Below the pieces are notes generated by a model. That model had not been told where the DNA came from and searched no databases. It saw only the letters and a program-made list of their open reading frames with translations. This document shows positions 25,079 to 33,533 of a stretch of 64,000 nucleotides of DNA, one piece after another. The DNA comes from Cytophaga hutchinsonii ATCC 33406 (lineage in GTDB: Bacteria > Bacteroidota > Bacteroidia > Cytophagales > Cytophagaceae). Made by a program: the position numbers and the translations under genes. The stretch lies in NCBI RefSeq assembly GCF_000014145.1, contig NC_008255.1, positions 2,992,001-3,056,000 on the forward strand, in the 5' to 3' direction. How positions within the stretch are numbered: position 1 is the first letter of the stretch; every line of letters begins with the position of its first letter.

Positions 25079-25849
25079 TCAGCTTTCTTTTTCCGGCCCT
25101 ACAATCTTCTGTACTTCATCCAGCACATACTCTGGATGCAGACGAACTACTTCACCAATTACAATGACTGCCGGTGATGAAATACCCGATCGTGCAACAA
25201 TATCAACAATTGTTTCAACCGTACCCAGCACATACGTTTCGTCTGGCATGGTACCGTTATGAATGATTGCAACGGGAAGTTTTGATTTTCCTTCAGCAAT
25301 AAAGAGTTGAATAATATCGGCAAGTTTGGTCATGCCCATCAACACAACAACAGTGGCATTGGATTTAGCTGCAATCTGTATATCTGCGGAAAGCTGGTGA
25401 TCGCGGGTAGTACCGGTCAATACCCAAAAACTATCATTCACGCCTCTGCGTGTAAGCGGGATGCGCTGTAGCTCCGGCACAGCAATGCTGCTGGAAATTC
25501 CGGGAATTACTTCTGTTGGAATGTTAAATGATTCTACATACAGCAGCTCTTCGTGGCCTCTTCCGAAGATAAACGGATCCCCTCCTTTTAAACGCACGAC
25601 ATGCCCATGCTTCAACGCATACTCTACCAACAACGCATTGATTTCATCCTGCGGAAACTGACATACACCTTTTTTCTTCCCGACAAAAACCTGTATGGCT
25701 GTGATCGGTGCAAAGCTCAGAATCTCTTTGTGTATTAACGCATCGTACAAAACTACATCAGCAGACGATAATGCACGCATGCCTTTTAAGGTAATCAATT
25801 CCGGATCGCCGGGACCGGCACCTACCAATGTTACCCGTGGTTCATGCAT
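25079..25849 (-). CDS. cobA: Uroporphyrinogen-III C-methyltransferase (SUMT)
   Basis: 256 aa. Uses two SAM to turn uroporphyrinogen III into precorrin-2. Motifs are VTLVGAGPGDPELITLKG at the start, VVRLKGGDPFIFGRG, GISSSIAVPELQRIPLT, and VVLMGMTKLADI. Two bases after the reductase stop and 17 bases before the dehydrogenase/chelatase, so siroheme synthesis and its user are one operon. Confidence 0.94.
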   Translation of the reverse strand: MHEPRVTLVGAGPGDPELITLKGMRALSSADVVLYDALIHKEILSFAPITAIQVFVGKKKGVCQFPQDEINALLVEYALKHGHVVRLKGGDPFIFGRGHEELLYVESFNIPTEVIPGISSSIAVPELQRIPLTRRGVNDSFWVLTGTTRDHQLSADIQIAAKSNATVVVLMGMTKLADIIQLFIAEGKSKLPVAIIHNGTMPDETYVLGTVETIVDIVARSGISSPAVIVIGEVVRLHPEYVLDEVQKIVGPEKES

Positions 25850-25851
25850 AT

Positions 25852-27993
25852 TTAAACGGTTACAAGCGCAGCCGCTCTGTACGTTTTTATCTGTTGAACG
25901 AATTGTTCTGTATCAGCAATGTATTTATCAGCGAACTCTTTTGTCGGTTCATGCTCACTCATGCACAATACCTGGCTTGCAAATGAACCGCCTGCAATTG
26001 AGAATTTATTTGTACTTACTAAATGTTTGTCAAAATCATTGATCATAGCAATCTGTGTATTACATGCAACACCTTCGCCTGTTAAGATTGCTTTGGCGCC
26101 GCATACATACGTTGCATACGCAGCATAGATTGCATCTGCAGGTGTCGCATTTTGCTGTAAACGCTTAGACCATTTTAATTTTTCTTCCGTATCAAGAATC
26201 AATGTACCTACCAGATCAATCATTACACCGGCACATTCACCGACACCAACTTCTGTTACATATTTTTCATCGTGACCTAAATCGATGTAGTCCAGTTCTG
26301 TCAACGTTTCCAGATCAGACAACGGTTTTAATAATTTGTAGAAATACATTTTTTCCGCTGCAACCTGTCTTCTGTAATAATCGTTGAAATATTCCCCTTC
26401 CGTTGCATTCGTATCGTAGTCTGTTAAGATTTCACGAACAGCCTCTACACAACGTCTTGTAGGAAGTTTAAGAATTTTATCTGCAATCGTACCTGTGCCG
26501 TCCGGCTCCAGACCGCCGCCCAACATTACCTGCATCGCCGGCAATACATTCGTACCATTTTTGATCGACATACCATGGAAACCAATGTTTCCGATTGTAT
26601 GCTGGCCGCACGCATTCATACAGCCACTGATTTTTATTTTAATATTTTTGTTGAATACGGTATCCGGAAATTCTTCCAGCAGCATTTTTTCAATTTCAAC
26701 AGAAAGTCCTGTGCTGCTTGAAATACCAAGGTTACAGGTATCTGTACCCGGGCAAGCTGTAATATCGGCCATACTGTCAAAGCCCGGTTCAGCCAATCCG
26801 ATTTCGTTTAATTCATTAAACAATGCTGGAAGTGCTTCTTTCTTTACAAACTTTAATAACCAGCCCTGGTTAACTGTGATGCGGACATCATCCGATGCAT
26901 ATTTTTTTACAATAGCAGCAAACACGCGTGCCTTGTCACTTTTCAAATCACCCAGGTGTTGTTTTAACTGAACACCAAAATACCCTTTTTGTTTTTGTTC
27001 AAATACATTTGCTTTAACAAAACGTTCAAACTTAACAGCATCTACCGGCGTTGCTTCCGTGAATGAAGTTACCGCAGGAAGAATGATTTCATCTACACGA
27101 TTGCGGTCGATAACAACCGATTTATCTTTAATCGCGATACGTTCTTTCGCAACGTGCTCCATGAACGCTTCAACGCCGATACCATTTACTAAATATTTCA
27201 AACGCGCTTTATGACGTTTTGAACGTTCGCCAAAGCGGTCAAACACACGGATGACAGCTGTAGAGAAAGGAATCAGCTGATCTTCTTCCAGGAATTCGTG
27301 TACGTTATGCGCAACAAATGGCTGTGCACCCAAACCGCCTGCCAATAAAACTTTAAAACCTCTTACTTCTTTACCGTTTACCGTTTTCACACGCGGAATA
27401 AAACCAAGATCGTGAATGAAACCGAACGCAGTATCCGCTTCTGAGGTTGAAAATGATATTTTAAATTTACGGCCCATATCCTGACAGATCGGGTTACGTA
27501 AAAAATATTCGAACATGCTGTGTGCATACGGCGAAACATCAAACGGTTCGTTTGGATCAACACCGGCAGTATACGATGCCGTAATATTCCGAACCGCGTT
27601 ACCGCAGGCTTCGCGAAGCGTTACACCAACTTCTTCCAGTTCATTCCAAACCAATGGGGCATTTTCAAGCTTCACATAGTGAAGCTGTATATCCTGGCGC
27701 GTTGTTAAATGCAGATTGCTTGAACCATATTTATCAGAAATATCAGCAATACGAATGATCTGATCTGTTGTAACTTTTCCGTATGGTAATTTAATACGAA
27801 TCATTTGAACACCTTCCTGACGCTGGCCATAAACACCACGCGTTAAACGGAAAGAACGAAACTTTTCTGAATCAATCGTATTATCACGAAACCCTTTAAT
27901 TTTCGTACTCAATTCAACAATATCTGCTTGCGCTGCCGCAGACACTTGAGGAGCAAAATTAAAACCTGCCGTTTCCTGTGTGTTATTACTCAT
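25852..27993 (-). CDS. Siroheme-dependent sulfite/nitrite reductase with extra C-terminal domain
   Basis: 713 aa. Two ferredoxin-like and two NIR/SIR catalytic domains occupy residues ~40-560. The siroheme/4Fe-4S ligands have the standard C-x5-C and C-x3-C spacing: ACPGTDTCNLG and KISGCMNACGQH. A further ~150 helical residues (YKLLKPLSDLETL through AIYAAYATYVCGAKAIL) resemble a HEPN-type domain attached to such reductases in Bacteroidota. The neighbours (siroheme synthesis, rhodanese, metZ across the divergent spacer) favour assimilatory sulfite reduction to sulfide over nitrite, but both are possible. No flavoprotein partner is nearby, so ferredoxin may be the donor. Confidence 0.88.
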   Translation of the reverse strand: MSNNTQETAGFNFAPQVSAAAQADIVELSTKIKGFRDNTIDSEKFRSFRLTRGVYGQRQEGVQMIRIKLPYGKVTTDQIIRIADISDKYGSSNLHLTTRQDIQLHYVKLENAPLVWNELEEVGVTLREACGNAVRNITASYTAGVDPNEPFDVSPYAHSMFEYFLRNPICQDMGRKFKISFSTSEADTAFGFIHDLGFIPRVKTVNGKEVRGFKVLLAGGLGAQPFVAHNVHEFLEEDQLIPFSTAVIRVFDRFGERSKRHKARLKYLVNGIGVEAFMEHVAKERIAIKDKSVVIDRNRVDEIILPAVTSFTEATPVDAVKFERFVKANVFEQKQKGYFGVQLKQHLGDLKSDKARVFAAIVKKYASDDVRITVNQGWLLKFVKKEALPALFNELNEIGLAEPGFDSMADITACPGTDTCNLGISSSTGLSVEIEKMLLEEFPDTVFNKNIKIKISGCMNACGQHTIGNIGFHGMSIKNGTNVLPAMQVMLGGGLEPDGTGTIADKILKLPTRRCVEAVREILTDYDTNATEGEYFNDYYRRQVAAEKMYFYKLLKPLSDLETLTELDYIDLGHDEKYVTEVGVGECAGVMIDLVGTLILDTEEKLKWSKRLQQNATPADAIYAAYATYVCGAKAILTGEGVACNTQIAMINDFDKHLVSTNKFSIAGGSFASQVLCMSEHEPTKEFADKYIADTEQFVQQIKTYRAAALVTV

Positions 27994-28326
27994 AATGTAT
28001 TGAAATTTCTTGATTTTGGGCCTGTATTGTACTCCTGAAAAGGAAAGTAACAGATGAATAGTTCAAATTTAATAAATATTTTACAAAAATAGATATTATC
28101 AAAATTTTATTTTAATTTTGTGGTAGTTAAACCCATTAAAACAAATTTAATTCCGTTTTATTTACAAATAGCAAATAATCGAATATGATCTTTCCCTCAT
28201 GTTAAAACTATATTCGGCATAATACAGAATAACTGAAATAAAATTGGGAATTAGACACGTTTATCTTGTTTAATTTAAAACCGAAAAGCGATTCAATCTA
28301 TATCACATTTCATACGATCCTTCATT
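27994..28326. other. 333-base divergent spacer between reductase and OsmC genes
   Basis: Very AT-rich with no gene. It should hold promoters in both directions. On the minus strand TAAATTTG at 28064-28071 fits the -7 consensus about 70 bases before the reductase start, and on the plus strand TAATTTTG is at 28113-28120. I see no riboswitch fold that I recognise. Confidence 0.5.
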
Positions 28327-28740
28327 ATGGAAATCGAATTAAATCTTTTAAATAAAGCCTATCATTTTGAAGCAAAAAATGAACAGGGCAATGCTATATC
28401 CATAGATGCATCTCCGGCTATCGGAGGTGAGAACAACGGGCCGCGCCCGATGGAATTATTGATCATGGGCCTTGGCGGATGCAGCGGAATTGATGTATTA
28501 AGCATTCTGCGCAAACAGAAAATTGAACCGGAAGCTTTTCAGATCAAATTACATGCAGATCGTGAAAAAGATGCAATCCCTTCTTTGTTCACAGACATTA
28601 TTGTTGAATTTATCTTCAAAGGCGACATCGATCCGGTTAAAGCAGAACGTGCGGTTAAATTGTCAATGGATAAATATTGTTCCGTAGCAAAAACGCTTGA
28701 AAAATCAGCGAACATAACCTATAAAATAACTGTCAATTAA
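28327..28740 (+). CDS. OsmC-family redox protein
   Basis: 137 aa. GPRPMELLIMGLGGCSGIDV carries the first catalytic Cys and MDKYCSVAKTLEKSA the second, the pair that reduces organic hydroperoxides in OsmC/Ohr proteins. The PMELLIMGLGGC form is closer to the YhfA-like subgroup than to Ohr. Lies 63 bases ahead of metZ in the same direction, within a sulfur block, so a thiol-related role is reasonable. Confidence 0.9.
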   Translation: MEIELNLLNKAYHFEAKNEQGNAISIDASPAIGGENNGPRPMELLIMGLGGCSGIDVLSILRKQKIEPEAFQIKLHADREKDAIPSLFTDIIVEFIFKGDIDPVKAERAVKLSMDKYCSVAKTLEKSANITYKITVN

Positions 28741-28803
28741 TTTTTTATTTTCCAATCTGGAAATAAAAAATTAAATACATCATTTAGCAGAACATCATTC
28801 ATC

Positions 28804-29979
28804 ATGGAATATACAAATTTCGAAACACTGGCCATCCGTACACAAACAGAAAGAAGTCAAAACAGAGAGCATAGTGCTCCGATTTACATGACCTCCAGTT
28901 TTGTATTTGAAGACGCAGAACAGGCAAGAGCCATGTTTGCTGATGAAGTAGGTGGAAATTTATATACCCGTTTTTCAAACCCGAACAATTCGGAATTCAT
29001 TGAAAAAATGTGCCTGATGGAAGGCGCTGAAGATGGCTTTGCTACTGCTTCAGGCATGTCTGCCGTATTTTCAAGTATGGCACCGTTTCTCAACTCGGGC
29101 GATCATATTTTATTATGCAAATCTGTATTCGGATCAAGCTTGCAGATCGTAACACAGATATTTCCAAAATGGGGTATTGAATATACCTTTGCTCCGATTG
29201 ACAAACCTGAAACATGGGAAAGCCTGATCAAACCAAATACAAAAATGGTTATGATCGAAACACCTTCAAATCCCGCGCTTGATTTAATTGATCTTGAATG
29301 GCTTTCTTCTTTGTGTAAAAAACACAAGATCTTACTAAATGTTGACAATTGTTTTGCAACACCATATTTGCAGAATCCAATTAAGTTAGGTGCTGATATT
29401 GTTACACATTCTGCTACTAAGTTTATTGACGGCCAGGGACGTGCCATCGGTGGTATCATCTTAGCATCCAAAGAACTGATCAAACAGGTACGTTTCTTTT
29501 GCAGACATACCGGACCGGCTCTGTCTCCCTTTAATTCCTGGATTTTTTCTAAAAGCCTTGAAACACTTGCTGTACGTATGGACAGACATTGTGAAAATGC
29601 ATTGAAGCTTGCAACATTTTTAGAACAGCATCCGGATGTAGAGCTTGTGAAATATCCGTTTTTACCAAGCCATCCGCAATATCAATTAGCCAAAAAACAA
29701 ATGCGTGCAGGCGGCGGTATTGTTACATTCATTATTAAAGGCGGTGTTGACAGAGGGCGTAAATTTCTGAATGCAACAGAAATGGCTTCTCATTCTGCAA
29801 ACCTGGGTGATACACGCACTATTGTTACACACCCGGCATCTACGACACATTCAAAATTATCGGATGCAGACAGAGAGTCTGTAGGAATCTTCCCCGGCAC
29901 GATCCGTATCTCTGTTGGGCTTGAACATTCGGATGATATAATCGCAGAAATCAGACAGGCATTGGAAAATTCCAAATAA
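28804..29979 (+). CDS. metZ: O-succinylhomoserine sulfhydrylase (Cys/Met metabolism PLP enzyme)
   Basis: 391 aa of the trans-sulfuration family. The PLP lysine is in THSATKFIDGQGRAIGG, where the FIDGQGR form is typical of MetZ-type enzymes rather than cystathionine synthases. PIYMTSSFVFEDAEQA and LYTRFSNPN at the N-terminus and STTHSKLSDADRESVGI near the end are also conserved. Would combine sulfide from the divergent reductase operon with O-acylhomoserine to make homocysteine. The acyl group preference is not proven by sequence. Confidence 0.9.
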   Translation: MEYTNFETLAIRTQTERSQNREHSAPIYMTSSFVFEDAEQARAMFADEVGGNLYTRFSNPNNSEFIEKMCLMEGAEDGFATASGMSAVFSSMAPFLNSGDHILLCKSVFGSSLQIVTQIFPKWGIEYTFAPIDKPETWESLIKPNTKMVMIETPSNPALDLIDLEWLSSLCKKHKILLNVDNCFATPYLQNPIKLGADIVTHSATKFIDGQGRAIGGIILASKELIKQVRFFCRHTGPALSPFNSWIFSKSLETLAVRMDRHCENALKLATFLEQHPDVELVKYPFLPSHPQYQLAKKQMRAGGGIVTFIIKGGVDRGRKFLNATEMASHSANLGDTRTIVTHPASTTHSKLSDADRESVGIFPGTIRISVGLEHSDDIIAEIRQALENSK

Positions 29980-29996
29980 TATCCTTAATTTCGGGA

Positions 29997-30830
29997 ATGG
30001 CTGACATTAAAAAAACGGTTTTTTCCATCCTTGAAAAAGATCCTAAAACCTCAGAGTTTGGTTGGATAGCAATGATTGTCAACTTTTCAATCGTTGCGTT
30101 AGTATTCTCAAACATCTTTGCCGTTATCATACAAACAGAAAAAAGTATCGCAACAAAATACGATACTTTTTTTTCGTTATTAGAAACCGTGTCTGTTGTC
30201 TTTTTTACAATCGAATACCTGCTTCGTGTCTGGATTTCAAACCTGCATAAAAGATTCAGCCACGTTGTCTGGGGACGGTTTAAATACACATTAACCCCGA
30301 TCGCGATCGTTGATCTGTTGGCAATACTTCCGTTTTATTTAAACCTGTTATTTCCGATTGATTTCAGATTCATAACCATTCTGAGGTTCTTCCGGTTATT
30401 GCGGATCTTCAAACTAAGAAGATATTCGCAGGCGCTAAACACCTTATGGAAAGTTATTGTAGATAAAAAAGAAGAACTGGTTATAACTTTTGTAACCATA
30501 CTGGGCCTGCTGATAGTTTCTGCTTCTTTAATGTATTATATTGAACGCACATCGCAACCTGAGTTATTCTCCAGTATACCTGCAACCATGTGGTGGAGTG
30601 TTTCAACATTAACAACCGTAGGTTATGGAGACATAGTGCCGATAACATCTTTTGGCAAATTACTTTCAGCCTGCATAGCTATGTTGGGTATTGCCATGTT
30701 TGCTTTGCCAGCCGCGCTGCTTTCCTCGGGCTTTACAGAACAGATAAAAAAACAACGCATAAAAAATACTATTCATACCTGTCCGCACTGTCAGGGAAAA
30801 ATTAACGGAAAAGATTTATTCAATGATTAA
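29997..30830 (+). CDS. Voltage-gated potassium channel (six-helix, Kv-like)
   Basis: 277 aa. S1-S6 are visible: VNFSIVALVFSNIFAVI, a charged S4 with Arg every third or fourth residue (LRFFRLLRIFKLRRY), a pore helix, and the selectivity filter TTVGYGD. The C-terminus lacks an RCK domain and ends soon after S6 with CPHCQGKING, one CxxC pair that may be part of a small metal site. Predicted to assemble as a tetramer in the inner membrane and pass K+. Overlaps the next gene by eight bases. Confidence 0.93.
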   Translation: MADIKKTVFSILEKDPKTSEFGWIAMIVNFSIVALVFSNIFAVIIQTEKSIATKYDTFFSLLETVSVVFFTIEYLLRVWISNLHKRFSHVVWGRFKYTLTPIAIVDLLAILPFYLNLLFPIDFRFITILRFFRLLRIFKLRRYSQALNTLWKVIVDKKEELVITFVTILGLLIVSASLMYYIERTSQPELFSSIPATMWWSVSTLTTVGYGDIVPITSFGKLLSACIAMLGIAMFALPAALLSSGFTEQIKKQRIKNTIHTCPHCQGKINGKDLFND

Positions 30831-31338
30831 AAAAGCAGCTCTATTCGCATCCATCATCGCCATATTATACATCTTATGGCTTTTTGTTATTATCAGCATT
30901 GATTTATCCAAAATCCAGACGGGGTTTAATATTCCATTGGTATTTAACAGCCTGCTCATCGGTATTCCGCTATACATCGGATTGTTATCCATTCGAAAAC
31001 ATGCATACAGCAATGAGATCAATTTTGCCCAGGCATTTTATGCAGGAATCACTATTTCTGTTTTCGCTGCGTTGTTGGTATTAATTCTGCTGGCATTGTG
31101 TGAAGTGGCAGGCATACTTATCCCCGATCTGATCGAAGATGCAATAAATCTACGGATACCGGAATTAATAAAAGAAAAGAAATCGCAGGCTGAAATTGAT
31201 CAGTTCATTGCCAACGTAAAAGAACCCTATGTATATGCATTGGGCAATGGTATTCAGGTATTAATGATCTCTGCATTCTCTTCTACTATCCTGTCCTTAT
31301 TCGTTCGTAATAAAGACACTTTCAATGAAAATAAATAA
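30823..31338 (+). CDS. DUF4199 family membrane protein
   Basis: 171 aa with four membrane segments and a helical stretch of charged residues before the last one (IPELIKEKKSQAEIDQFI). The pattern of FAQAFYAGITISVFAALL matches the DUF4199 family of Bacteroidota, function unknown. Translationally coupled to the K+ channel gene by an eight-base overlap, so a link to the channel is possible. Confidence 0.8.
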   Translation: MIKKAALFASIIAILYILWLFVIISIDLSKIQTGFNIPLVFNSLLIGIPLYIGLLSIRKHAYSNEINFAQAFYAGITISVFAALLVLILLALCEVAGILIPDLIEDAINLRIPELIKEKKSQAEIDQFIANVKEPYVYALGNGIQVLMISAFSSTILSLFVRNKDTFNENK

Positions 31339-31350
31339 CCGTAAACGAAT

Positions 31351-32082
31351 ATGAAGAAAATACTTATTATCACAAGCATTTTTATGAGCGCATCCTTTAT
31401 CTCTTGTGCGCAGGTAGGAAAGATCAAAATTCCTTCATCCATTAAAAAAGCAACTGAATCAGCTGGCTTATCAGAAACAGACATTGCAAATGCCTTGAAA
31501 GAAGCATTAACAAAAGGGGCTAAGATGGCTGCAGATTCTCTGAATAAAACAGATGGGTATTATAAAAATCCGTTGTTAAAAATTCCTTTCCCGCCAGAAT
31601 TGGCTAAGATGGAAAGTTCATTACGCAGCATCGGGCTAGGCGGAGAAATTGATAAATTTATTTTATCCATGAACCGTTCTGCAGAAAATGCTGCGATTGA
31701 ATCCGCTCCTATTTTCACAAATGCCATTACGAAAATGTCTTTCGCTGATGCCAAGTCAATCCTACAGGGTTCGGATACAGCAGCAACAAGTTATTTAAGA
31801 AAATCAACGTATGACTCGTTATACCGTGTATTTACACCGCACATAAAAAAAGCATTGGACAACAATCTGGTAGCCTCGCAATGGGCAAACCTTACAACGA
31901 GATACAACAAACTGCCTACTACTAAAACAAAAGTGAACACCGACATCGTTGGCTTCACAACAGGCAGAGCGTTAAAAGGTTTATTTGTAAAGGTTGCAGA
32001 AGAAGAAGGTAAAATCCGTAACGATGCCAGTGCACGTACAAGCGACTTGTTAAAAAAAGTTTTCGGATCACAATCTAAATAA
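31351..32082 (+). CDS. DUF4197 family lipoprotein
   Basis: 243 aa with lipobox FISC at the end of the signal peptide (cleavage before Cys19). The mature protein is helical, with ALKEALTKGAKMAADSLN and a later segment YDSLYRVFTPHIKKALD, as in DUF4197 proteins. Function unknown; likely periplasmic face or outer membrane. Twelve bases after the DUF4199 gene. Confidence 0.85.
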   Translation: MKKILIITSIFMSASFISCAQVGKIKIPSSIKKATESAGLSETDIANALKEALTKGAKMAADSLNKTDGYYKNPLLKIPFPPELAKMESSLRSIGLGGEIDKFILSMNRSAENAAIESAPIFTNAITKMSFADAKSILQGSDTAATSYLRKSTYDSLYRVFTPHIKKALDNNLVASQWANLTTRYNKLPTTKTKVNTDIVGFTTGRALKGLFVKVAEEEGKIRNDASARTSDLLKKVFGSQSK

Positions 32083-32103
32083 TCTGTTCAAAGCATTACA
32101 TAA

Positions 32104-32135
32104 AAAGGCTATCCGGTTATGATCGGATAGCCTTT
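32104..32135. terminator. Bidirectional terminator overlapping the MarR-gene stop
   Basis: AAAGGCTATCCG pairs perfectly with CGGATAGCCTTT around GTTATGAT. It serves the plus-strand gene ending at 32082 and includes the last codons of the minus-strand gene ending at 32117. Confidence 0.85.
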
Positions 32136-32752
32136 ACTATTTCATGCAATTCATCAAGCGAGTCTTCGCGGTGATTGTGATACAAATTCAGGTGAAAGTT
32201 ATCCAGCTTTGTAAGCAACGCTGCAAGCTGATATGTTTCCTTTTCTGTTAATGCATCAAAAAGCACATCACTTATCTGGTGCATGTAGGGATAACACTTT
32301 TGAAGCATTTTTTTACCCTTCGCTGTAATTTCAATAGCTGTAGAACGCTTATCATCCGGATAATGCTTTTCTTTTACCAGTCCAAGATTAATTAATCGTT
32401 TTATGATCTCTATGCCGGTTGTATATTCTGTAACGTGCTTATCAATCAATTGCTTTTTTGTTACAATTCCCAATTCTTTGAGATTATTCAGATATACAAA
32501 ATCTTCGAGTGTCTTGAATTCCAGTTCCACTAAATTCTTTTTAGAATAAAAGATTGACATCTTATACAGCCTGTTTAAAGCACCGCCCAGCACCCTTCCC
32601 TTTGGATGTGTTTCGGTAAACAATGGCTTTGGCTGTTCTGTAACCTCTTGACCCAATAAATAATTCTTACAGAAATCCTGTATCTCAGCTTTGGGATTCT
32701 CCTTCTCAAAAGCATGCCACAGATTAACCAATTCAACTACTTTATCTGACAT
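32117..32752 (-). CDS. MarR-family transcriptional regulator
   Basis: 211 aa. The winged helix lies around residues 80-160: LKELGIVTKKQLIDKHV, then IEIIKRLINLGLVKEKHYPDDKRSTAIEI, where the DDKRST wing motif is typical of MarR. The N-terminal ~60 residues are extra compared with a 150-aa MarR protein. Divergent from the ABC exporter operon (start 32841), so it is the likely local repressor of it. The spacer contains a repeated decamer that could be its operator. Confidence 0.88.
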   Translation of the reverse strand: MSDKVVELVNLWHAFEKENPKAEIQDFCKNYLLGQEVTEQPKPLFTETHPKGRVLGGALNRLYKMSIFYSKKNLVELEFKTLEDFVYLNNLKELGIVTKKQLIDKHVTEYTTGIEIIKRLINLGLVKEKHYPDDKRSTAIEITAKGKKMLQKCYPYMHQISDVLFDALTEKETYQLAALLTKLDNFHLNLYHNHREDSLDELHEIVKAIRS

Positions 32753-32766
32753 AGTACAAAATTACT

Positions 32767-32807
32767 ATGTTTTTGTTACATTTTTAAATAATTTATAATG
32801 TTTTTGT
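32767..32807. promoter_or_regulatory. Candidate regulator binding sites: ATGTTTTTGT repeated
   Basis: The decamer ATGTTTTTGT occurs at 32767-32776 and 32798-32807, 31 bases apart, about three helical turns. It lies between the divergent MarR and ABC-exporter starts. Confidence 0.4.
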
Positions 32808-32836
32808 TGTTTATCAAACTACATCACTTAAATTTG
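32804..32836 (+). promoter_or_regulatory. Promoter for the ABC exporter operon
   Basis: TTG at 32807-32809 and TAAATTTG at 32829-32836 with a 19-base spacer match the Bacteroidota -33/-7 pattern. The -7 box ends four bases before the ATG at 32841, so the message would be almost leaderless. Confidence 0.55.
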
Positions 32837-32840
32837 ATCC

Positions 32841-33533
32841 ATGGTAATTGCAGAATTAAAAAATGCTTCGAAAGAATATCAGATGGGAGACCAGACCATT
32901 ACGGCGCTCCAATCAACAAATTTCAAAGTAAACGATGGAGAACTTCTCCTGATCATCGGGCCTTCCGGCTCAGGCAAAACAACCCTGCTATCCCTGATCG
33001 GTTGTGTTATCTACCCAAGTAAAGGTGAACTTACCGTAGATAATGAACATGTGAATGGTATGAGCCAAAGCCAGATGGCCAGGCTTAGACTGAACACAAT
33101 TGGTTTTGTATTCCAGAATTTCAACCTTATAGCTCCGTTAAATGCATTTGACAATGTGATCCTTCCCTTGCAATTGCAGGGAGTAGCTTCAGGTGAGGCC
33201 AAAGAACGCACAGAGAAAGCACTGGAAAAAGTAGGTATGCTGGATCGTAAAAAGAATTTACCCAAACAGCTATCCGGGGGGCAGCAACAACGCATCGCCA
33301 TTGCACGTGCGCTTGTAACAAATCCTAAAATTATTTTATGTGATGAACCCACAGCATCGCTGGATAAAGATTCGGTAAGTGTAGTAATGAATGAATTAAA
33401 GTCGCTGGCAGAAAACGGGAAAGCTGTTGTGGTTGTTACACACGACCCGCGTTTAAAAGAATATGCACACCGGATTGTTGAAGTAAAAAATGGAACGGTT
33501 ACAGAACTAACAGATTTAAATCAAAACTTATGA
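32841..33533 (+). CDS. ABC transporter ATPase (LolD/MacB/DevA type)
   Basis: 230 aa. Walker A IIGPSGSGKTTLL, Q-loop FVFQNFNLI, signature LSGGQQQRIAIARAL, Walker B IILCDEPTASLD and the switch His in VVVTHDPR are all intact. The closest style is the MacB/LolD/DevA group that powers export without moving substrate through the membrane. Its stop overlaps the next ATG (ATGA). Confidence 0.94.
   Translation: MVIAELKNASKEYQMGDQTITALQSTNFKVNDGELLLIIGPSGSGKTTLLSLIGCVIYPSKGELTVDNEHVNGMSQSQMARLRLNTIGFVFQNFNLIAPLNAFDNVILPLQLQGVASGEAKERTEKALEKVGMLDRKKNLPKQLSGGQQQRIAIARALVTNPKIILCDEPTASLDKDSVSVVMNELKSLAENGKAVVVVTHDPRLKEYAHRIVEVKNGTVTELTDLNQNL

Noticed and set aside
26495-26971. 158-codon plus-strand frame opposite the sulfite/nitrite reductase
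   Set aside because: Shadow of a conserved catalytic region; no start signal or family.
27994-28326. Riboswitch for SAM or cobalamin upstream of the sulfur genes
   Set aside because: I could find none of the conserved cores of these riboswitches in the spacer.
28740-28773. A/T-only hairpin between the OsmC and metZ genes as a terminator
   Set aside because: The stem is almost entirely A-T with a weak core and the two genes look co-transcribed, so I did not call it.
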